Assembly: GCA_030068075.1 (NCBI GenBank)
Contig: CM057824.1
Span: 129,260,414 to 129,324,413 of the forward strand
Origin: Paguma larvata
Taxonomy: Eukaryota > Chordata > Mammalia > Carnivora > Viverridae
Direction: 5' to 3'
Length of the DNA stretch: 64,000 bases
The notes below the pieces were generated by a model that searched no databases, was not told the DNA's origin, and saw nothing but the letters and a program-made list of their open reading frames with translations. A program made the translations under genes and the position numbers. Positions 57,246-64,000 of the stretch are shown piece after piece (the stretch's first letter is position 1; every line of letters begins with the position of its first letter).

Positions 57246-58122
57246 TAGCACATATATAGCACAAGTGTAGCCACAAGGTGTACACACTTAGGTTGAATCA
57301 AATCTCTGAGAATTTGGCAATAGTTGGCTCAAAGGTTTATTTATGATTTCATGTCTTGGGCTCCCAAGAAGCTAGTTGTCTTAAATCCCAAACACAACAG
57401 TCTGTGAATTTCAGGAAACAGAAATTCTGCAGAAGATGTTTCTCCCAGAACCAGACTTCTACCAATTAAACAAGTAAACTAATTCTGATATGGGATTCAA
57501 AGCAAAATGCTATAGCGATGTTGATCTGAGGAGATCTCCTGAACACACTGGTCCTTGGAGCTGGCCAAGGATAGATTTCTTGCTGCCTCCACCTATCTCG
57601 CTTCCTATGAACTTGTTCTGATAGATTTATAGAAGATGATGAGGACAGACAAACATAAAAGTAGGTTGTGAGCAGTGAGGCAGGTTTCCACCAAAAATTT
57701 TAAAAAATCAATTTTGTTAAGATAATCAAAGAATTTCTTAAAAAGTATAATTTTTTCCTAAAAGTAAAAGTGAACTTTACATTCAATGAAGATAAATCAG
57801 AGACTATCTCCAATGCAGGATGCATTTCTTTGCTATGATTGAGGAGATTCCTGAGTTATAGGTTCAAAAACTTCAGAGGACAGTGGTGCTTCTGAAGTGG
57901 ACATCTTAGGCAAAGAAGTCTTCATTATATATCACTGGACATTCAGACTGCTGACTGTTGACTTCCTGAAAAGTTCCACTTATCCTCATCCCCACAGAAA
58001 ATAAACAAAAAAAGAAACCTGTTAGTCAGTATTACTTACTATGGTTAGTAATGGTATTATCAATATAGTGTGTGAGACCACCACCTTGACAGATTCTTAG
58101 TAGGGTCTTGAAAAAGGGAGTT
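57246..58122. other. Unassigned DNA
   Basis: No gene or named repeat found. Confidence 0.4.
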
Positions 58123-58138
58123 CAAAATAGGGATTCTT

Positions 58139-58377
58139 GGGGTGCCTGGGTGGCTTAGTCGGTTAAGCGCTGACTTTGGCTCAGGTCATGATCTCACGGT
58201 CTGTGAGTTTGAGCCCCGCGTCGGGCTCTGTGCTGATGGCTCAGAGCCTGGAGCCTGCTTCGGATTCTGTGTCTCCCTTTCTCTCTGCTCCTCCCTGACT
58301 CATGCTCTGTCTCTGTCTCAAAAATATAAATTAAAACAAAAAACAAAAAACAAAAAAAAAAAAACAAAAACAAAAAA
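58139..58377 (+). mobile_element. Young feliform CAN-SINE with (CAAAAA)n tail
   Basis: Close to consensus ('GCCCCGCGTCGGGCTCTGTG', 'AGCCTGGAGCCTGCTTCGG'). The tail has grown into CAAAAA units. The flanks 'CAAAATAGGGATTCTT' (58123-58138) and 'CAAAATCAGGATTCTC' form a duplication with three differences. Confidence 0.95.
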
Positions 58378-58393
58378 CAAAATCAGGATTCTC

Positions 58394-59520
58394 ATAAAGT
58401 TTTTAGAATCTACTTTAAAGTGAGTTTTCCAAAGTAGAGGTCTGATTGGGATAGAGCAAATAAAAGATATAATAGGTTAAAATGGGCAGGCCAGAACAAG
58501 ATAAGCATTTTGAAGTAGGATGAAGAAAGAACGATCATTTTTATAAGTTTAGATGTGCACTTCCTCATTTGGAGAAGAGGGCTTTAACCCACATAAGAGC
58601 TAGGGGGTAATCTACGTTCAGATAAAGAGAGTTTCAGGAAATTCTTGAACCAAATAATAGGTGTTTGTAACTTTATTTTCTTGGACAAGAAAGTGATATC
58701 AAGGGTTACAGTTGAATAGCACTCATTTTAATTTGAATAGCCTTAGGTTGTAGTACAGCTATGCTGTGTGACCAAATATGAGTACATTCTTATATACCAC
58801 CCAGACATATATGATTTACATGAGCAAATACTTAGAAAATGTAACTGAAGGATAGGGACATACCCAAACAACAAGGGTTGCTATAACTAATGTGGAGATT
58901 GGCAACAAGTTGGTGGCCAGAAGGAAATTATCTTTATGTTTATTTCTTGAAACTTGTATGTTGGTAATATTTATATTTTGTGTTGTGTAATTAAATATAC
59001 AATATATATTTTAAATTATATTGTTCTGAGATATTATTCCTTTGCACTGTCCTATAGGAAATTGCAATTCGGCTATGTATTAAGTAGACTTTTTTAATTA
59101 AACGATTTAGTGTTTCACAGAACTGATTTTCCCCATAAATAATTTAAAATTAATATCCTAACTTAATTGTCTAAAAGAAAAATAAAGCATATTAAAAATC
59201 CAGAAGCAACATAAATGCTGATGAATGTAATTAGATTTATTATAAACTTATTCAAAAGACAAACTTTGAGGTTTAAGTATATGTGGGATATAAATTGCCT
59301 TTTTCTTGGTAATTTAGGCAAATATCTGCATCTGAATTTTTTAATCTCTTTCAGTGATCCAAATAAACTTAAGAGGAATTTTGGGTTGCTTCCTGCTATG
59401 TTATGTTAATAACATATGTATGTATCTCTAACAATATGTTATCTGTAATAAATCTATGTATTCTTATGTTGATATATATTTTAATATATGAGTGGTTTGG
59501 TATTAATAAAGGTTTATATG
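58394..59520. other. Unassigned AT-rich DNA
   Basis: Nothing identified. Confidence 0.45.
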
Positions 59521-59522
59521 TG

Positions 59523-60515
59523 TATTAGTTTGTTTTGTCATAACAAATCGCCACAGACTAAATGGCTTAAACAACAAAAAAGTTATTTTAGGGGTTCAAC
59601 AGGATAGGAGTTCAAGACCAAGATGCCTGTAGGAGGGCTGGTTTCTCCAAGAGGCCTCTTTCCTTGGTGTGCAGATGGCCCCCTCCACTCTGTATCTTTT
59701 CCTCTGTGTACACTAATCCCTGCTTGTGGGAAATAAGTTTTGGAATTCCTTTGGTTTGCACCAATGGGTTAACAAGGTTTAGGATGGAAGCATTCAAGAT
59801 TAGGTAAACAGAGCGGAAGTGTCCCCTGACATAGTACAACAGCAGAAAGCTGCTTTCGCAGGAGGGAAGGTCCAGAACATGTGAACAGGGAAACAGGGCT
59901 ATAGATCACAGCAGAGTGAAGTTGCCCAGAGCAGAGCTAATTAGCAAAAGACAGGTGCCTTGTTGACCCTGAGGTAGCTTGCTCTATCTGTCTTATCTCC
60001 TAGGCAAGTTAAGATAAATATATGAGGTGCCTGCTGCATGCCTTAAACAGTGTTCAGCCCAGGGCGCCATGATTTTGTTTTGTATTGACCCAAGTCCTCA
60101 ACACCACAGATATTTGAAACCTCCTTTCTCTCACACCCATGAGTTAATGACTGCTGTTTCATTGCTTCTTTCTGCACGTGCATCATGTTTGTAAGCCTTC
60201 TGATCCTAATAAAAACAGAGCAAGGACCCTTACTCAGGGTTCTCATCTCCTCCTGGACATTAGCCTCTCTCACATTTTAATTCTGCATTTGCTCTCTTGT
60301 TCGACAAGAGAGAACTCCAGACTCAGAGTCTGCAATACCTGCTCTCTCTCTAACATCTTCTAAGGACATTAGTCAGATTGGGTTAGGACTCACCCTAATG
60401 GCCCTGTTTTAACTAAATGATTCTTTAAGGTCTTATCTTTAATTAAATACATATATTGATGGTTAGAGATCAATATATGAATTGGGAGGGGAAACACAAT
60501 TCAGTCTGCAATAAT
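59523..60515 (-). mobile_element. MLT1-type LTR, antisense, split by a younger LTR
   Basis: First part (59523-59724): 'TATTAGTTTGTTTTGTCATA', 'CAAATCGCCACAGACTAAAT', 'GGCTTAAACAACAAAAAAG'. Second part (60338-60515): 'GGACATTAGTCAGATTGGGT', 'TAGGACTCACCCTAATGGCC', 'CACAATTCAGTCTGCAATA'. Joined, the two follow an antisense MLT1 LTR in order; the middle belongs to the inserted LTR. Confidence 0.85.
59725..60337 (+). mobile_element. ERV solo LTR (copy B) nested in MLT1
   Basis: Begins 'TGTGGGAAATAAGTTTTGG' and ends 'GAGTCTGCAATA'. 'CCTGCT' is present on both sides (59719-59724 and 60338-60343), a perfect 6-bp duplication. An intact AATAAA lies at 60208-60213, followed by 'ACAGAGCAAGGACCC'. It is a 613-bp complete solo LTR of the same family as copy A, without the U3 minisatellite. 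Confidence 0.88.
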
Positions 60516-60756
60516 ATGTGGCTTTAAAAAATATAGGTAAGATATTATTCACTATAGCATAATTACAAAATATAGAAAACACATGAAGAAATAAAATAAT
60601 CTATAATCCAATACTTTAATATAGCTACTCTAAATCCAACACTATGAAATAGCTGTAGATGAGTTTGACACACTTAATAACTTATGCTATTGCATCTTGC
60701 AGTTATGTAAATAACGCCCCCAAGTTAATTTTTAGGTAGTTTATGTTTTACTAGTA
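60516..60756. other. Unassigned DNA
   Basis: Nothing identified. Confidence 0.4.
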
Positions 60757-60801
60757 TATCTATATCTATATCTATCTATCTATCTATATATATATATATA
60801 T
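60757..60801 (+). repeat. (TATC)n-(TA)n microsatellite
   Basis: TATATC and TATC units are followed by about nine TA units. Confidence 0.93.
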
Positions 60802-61026
60802 TATTTCAAACCGTATGTCCACATATATACAGTTTTTCTTCAACACGATGCTATTTTTCTATTATCAATTTTTAATTGGTTAATCAACGTTTTTAAAAAG
60901 ATTGTACAATTCATACTCATGTCAGCATTGCGGGTACTCTTATCTTACCATAGTGGGATACTAATGCTCTTCCAAAAAGCAAGAAAGTAAGAATGATGCA
61001 ATTCATGTTAAGAACTAAAGAGAGAC

Positions 61027-61245
61027 GGGTGCCTGGGTGGCTCAGTCAGTTGAGCGTCCGACTCTTTATTTTGGCTCCAGTCATGATCTCATGGTCATGA
61101 GACCAAGCCCCGCATCAAGCTCTGAGCTAGGCACAGAGCCTGCTTCTGATTCTCTCTCTCCTTCTCCCTCTGCCCTTCTCCCGCTCACTCACTCACATGC
61201 ACACAGACATGCACACTCTCTGTACCTCTCTCTCTTAGAAAAAAA
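61027..61245 (+). mobile_element. CAN-SINE, older shared type
   Basis: Head 'GGGTGCCTGGGTGGCTCAGT', 'GTTGAGCGTCCGACTC' and 'CATGGTCATGAGACCAAGCC'. The middle is 'GGCACAGAGCCTGCTTCTGA', not the feliform 'GCTGACAGCTCAGAGCC'. Its CT segment contains 'CTCACTCACTCACATGCACA'. This is the type I know from both main carnivoran branches. Confidence 0.9.
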
Positions 61246-62164
61246 AAAAGAAAAGAAAGAAGGATGGTTTCATGAGGATTCCAAGGAAATTAATGAAAAA
61301 CTTAAAATAATCACAAGGGTTGCAAAATAAGGCATCACGGAGAAATGAATCCTCTTTTAGCATAGAAAACACACTGTCAGTTTCTTTGTTTGAATCCAGT
61401 GATGCCCTTCGGATGGACTTACTTCACTGCGCTTTCAGCAGCTCCTTCAAATTACACTACTCTCTCAACCCACATCACCTAACCTCCTTCCCTCCTTTCT
61501 AAAAATGTCTTTCTTTTACCTGCACTTTTTCCTGAATACTTGTTAGGTAGCAGGCATGGTTTTGGTGTTGATCTTTCTATCTTCTTTTAATATACATGTG
61601 AGCTTTGCCTTACTCTGCCATTTATGTGACTTTATGTGGGTCTCAAATTCAGAGAGAGGACCTAAAGTATTCTGCCAGTTAACAACCAGCTATAATTTCT
61701 TTTATGGGGAGAATGTCTATCCCAGTTTACTTTATAATGACAAAATAGCTAAAAAGTGGCTACTCCTGGTGTAGGCAGCACCTCCTTTCTTTTCCTTCAA
61801 ATCAACGGTTTCTAAGTTTCCAGGTAAAGCATCATAAAGTATGTTGCCCATTGTTGACATATTGAGGATTATTCCAAACATATAGAAAGGTGTAAAGAAC
61901 ACGATGACAACTGCACATAGATCCACTAACTAGATTTAACACATTTAATGTTTTCTTTTTTTGGTGTATTTACTTTAGATATATATTATTTAGTTTAACA
62001 AGAAATCAAAAATAGAGTCAATTCCGAACATTTTATCCCATTCCCTTCACTTCCTGAATACACTGTGTAATATAAACACAGTGTATGTTCATATGGTAAA
62101 AATAAAGATACAAAAGAAGGCCCACTATAGAAACCCGCTAGCCAAAAACTATTGAATCAGTTCT
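61246..62164. other. Unassigned DNA
   Basis: Nothing beyond short frames without domains. Confidence 0.4.
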
Positions 62165-62342
62165 GTAGTTGAACTAAATTAGCACCTGCAAAATAGGAAG
62201 AGCCATCTCACCAAACAATGGATCTGCTTGCACCTTAATCTTGGACTTCCCGCCCTCCAGAATGGTAAGCAACAAATGTTTGTTGTTGAAACAACCCAGT
62301 CCATGGGATCTGATTATAGCAGCCTAGACTCACTAAGATAGT
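62165..62342 (+). mobile_element. MLT1-type LTR, 3' part
   Basis: 'GCACCTTAATCTTGGACTTC', 'CCGCCCTCCAGAATGGTAAG', 'CAACAAATGTTTGTTGTTGA', 'CAACCCAGTCCATGGGATC' and 'TAGCAGCCTAGACTCACTAA' match the sense 3' end of an MLT1-group LTR. Confidence 0.78.
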
Positions 62343-63033
62343 GTCTGTATAAAACATAGTTTTAAAAATAATGATACTTGAATTTGGACTGACATGACTA
62401 GAATTACAGTTTTAGCAGAAACTGTTAGAGTTTTTCCCTTTGTTTTTATTTTTCAAAATCTTTTAAGGAAGGTCATAAGATGAATGGAACTTTTAGATTC
62501 TCTTGATTTTAAAATAAAATATAGCACTGATATATTTGTCACTACACAATTAAATATGATTTCTATTCCAATGAGCCATAATTGTTTTGATTAAATTCTT
62601 TGTTCTTTTTGAAAAATGTTTTCTCATAACCAATTTATCACCAGTAGGAAGAGAAGAATAAGCCAATATGTTTTTCTTATTTCAAATAAGTAAAAGATTT
62701 GAGGAACTATATTTGATTTTGCATTCTAGCATAAATATTGTTGCTTGAGCGTCTGCCTATAAAAGTAAACATTTCCCATAAGGACATCTTAATGTAGCGT
62801 CAAAGGTGAATGTCTTGGGAAAAAGCCTAAAGGCTTATTTTCCCTTGCTGAACCACTTCGAATAGTAAGTGAATAATTCTGCTGCTCTCTTACACTTAGG
62901 TAAAAGTAATGCCATCTCTTATTTACATGTAATATATATGCATTTGTAAAACACTACATATACTACAATTGCACAGAATATACACATTTAAGCACACAGT
63001 TATACTTCTAATATTTACATTAACCAGTAGAAA
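62343..63033. other. Unassigned AT-rich DNA
   Basis: Nothing identified. Confidence 0.45.
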
Positions 63034-63035
63034 TA

Positions 63036-63821
63036 CAGTAAAATCTTGGATTGCAAGTAACCTGTTCTACAAGTGTTCCACAAGATGAGCAAACATTTCT
63101 AATAAATTTTAACTTGATACGCGAACAATGTCTTGCAATATGAGTAGTACGTGATGCCGAACATCACATGATCACAACTGAGTCAACAGCTCTCTCTCTC
63201 TCTCTCTCTCTCTCTCTATGGGACTGTGGGTGATCATCTCTCATGCTTGGATGCTCCGTCTCAGACTGCTGTGTGTGGGAGAAATCAGTGATTTTGATTT
63301 GGAAGGTGCCCACAACGGGCACTGGTGTACTTTTTGTCACTTCGGAGGACCTATGGACAGTCTTTTGCTTTTCCATAAAAGAGTGAGCTTAGTAATGCTT
63401 TGCTTCATTCTAGGACAGGCTGCCTGTGGATATAGACCCTGTCCTCTGCTTCATTATACAATGGCTCCAGGCAGAAAAAGATTACTTTGAGCCAATAGAT
63501 AGCAGTGATTCTGTTAGTGATAGTGAAAGTCATCCTACACAATAACCCTCCTTTCTCTCATCTCCCTCGTACCAGCCAGGAAGATTTTCAAAGGTTAAGG
63601 GAGGGTTAATTTGTTTATTTTACTTTATATTTTTTATTTTCTTTATTATTTAATATTACATTACAGTATTATAATCATTTTTATATGAATATTTTTGGTT
63701 CGTGAAATGAATCATACGAGTTTCCATTACTCCTTATGGGGAAATTCATTTTGATATCCAGGTGCTTCAGATTATAAGCATATTTCCAGAATGAATTATG
63801 CTTGAAACCAAGGTTTTATTG
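63036..63821. mobile_element. Tigger/pogo-like DNA transposon, non-autonomous
   Basis: Ends 'CAGTAAAATCTTGGATTGCAAG' and, in reverse complement, 'CAATAAAACCTTGGTTTCAAG' are imperfect inverted termini flanked by TA on both sides (63034-63035 and 63822-63823). CAGT-like ends with TA duplication fit the Tc1/mariner-pogo superfamily. At 786 bp it is far too short for a full transposase. A (CT)n run at about 63191-63218 has expanded inside it. The open frames within are remnants at best. Confidence 0.75.
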
Positions 63822-63854
63822 TACCTGGAAGGAAACATTCAAGTTTGGGTTAAT

Positions 63855-64000
63855 AGTAATACATGGCAGGCTAAATAATGGCCCCTGGAAGATGTTCATG
63901 CTGGAATTTCCAGAAACTGTGAATATGCTACCTTACATAACAAAAGGAATTCACTGCTGTGATTACCTCAAGGATCTCAAGAAGGGGAGATTATCCTGGG
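63855..64000 (+). mobile_element. MLT1D-like LTR, cut by window end
   Basis: 'GGCTAAATAATGGCCCCTGG', 'GAAACTGTGAATATGCTACC', 'TTACATAACAAAAGG' and 'GGGGAGATTATCCTGGG' follow the start of an MLT1D-type LTR. The rest lies beyond the window. Confidence 0.85.

Noticed and set aside
57096..57287. Tyrosine/isoleucine-rich antisense frames
   Set aside because: They arise from the AATAT and TA repeats.
56010..60337. The two related LTRs as the 5' and 3' LTRs of one provirus
   Set aside because: Copy B has its own 6-bp duplication and sits inside an MLT1 that resumes on both sides. No primer-binding site or retroviral coding sequence lies between the LTRs, and a SINE and unrelated DNA do.

Overview
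This window is nuclear DNA from a carnivoran mammal, most likely a cat or close feliform. The main evidence is about twenty-five copies of a tRNA-derived SINE with the feliform CAN-SINE layout. Each has a tRNA-like head with A and B boxes, a middle segment reading like 'GCTGACAGCTCAGAGCCTGGAGCCTGCTT', a CT-rich stretch and an AATAAA-type A tail. Carnivoran L1 3' ends are also present. The base composition is AT-rich, with no CpG island, no operon structure and no recognisable protein-coding gene. The best reading is a gene desert or the interior of a very long intron. Nearly every open frame is short and lies in a repeat or in random AT-rich sequence.

Layout. 1-4.9 kb: AT-rich DNA with two short CAN-SINEs and an antisense MLT1-type LTR. 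4.9-6.3 kb: a 5'-truncated antisense L1 with its own target-site duplication, split by a SINE. 6.3-17 kb: SINEs, a CT/CA microsatellite, an ancient L1-like stretch, MER20 and another hAT-type DNA element, an L1 3' end, and a 51-codon frame behind a splice-acceptor-like tract. 17-25.3 kb: MIRs, MLT1-type LTRs in both orientations, three SINEs within 1.7 kb, and a long perfect AT palindrome. 25.3-28 kb: more complex sequence that I cannot assign. 28-36 kb: a separate LTR, a tight cluster of three SINEs in alternating orientation, MIRs and old L1 debris. 36-41.6 kb: mostly unassigned, with SINEs and a MER20. 41.6-43.5 kb: an ERV1-like LTR followed by a proline-tRNA-type primer-binding site and degraded internal sequence. 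43.6-46.2 kb: a sense L1 ORF2/3' UTR remnant, split by a SINE and carrying a small inverted L1 piece. 46-56 kb: sparse SINE, MIR, L2, L1 and LTR insertions. 56-60.5 kb: two LTRs of one family, one with a U3 minisatellite and the other nested in an older MLT1 LTR with a 6-bp target duplication. 60.5-64 kb: an older-type CAN-SINE, an MLT1 3' end, a complete Tigger-like DNA transposon with TA duplications, and the start of an MLT1D-like LTR cut by the window edge.

No genes work together here. What the window records is a history of insertions: ancient MIR, L2, MER20 and MLT1 first, then carnivoran L1 and ERV LTRs, then feliform SINEs, several with perfect 16-20 bp target duplications. I found no undescribed biological system. 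The most notable items are the ERV remnant with its primer-binding site, the paired LTR family with its internal minisatellite, the 42-bp-arm AT palindrome, and a weak exon candidate near 11.9 kb. Repeat family names come from recall of consensus features and would need a repeat-library search to confirm.
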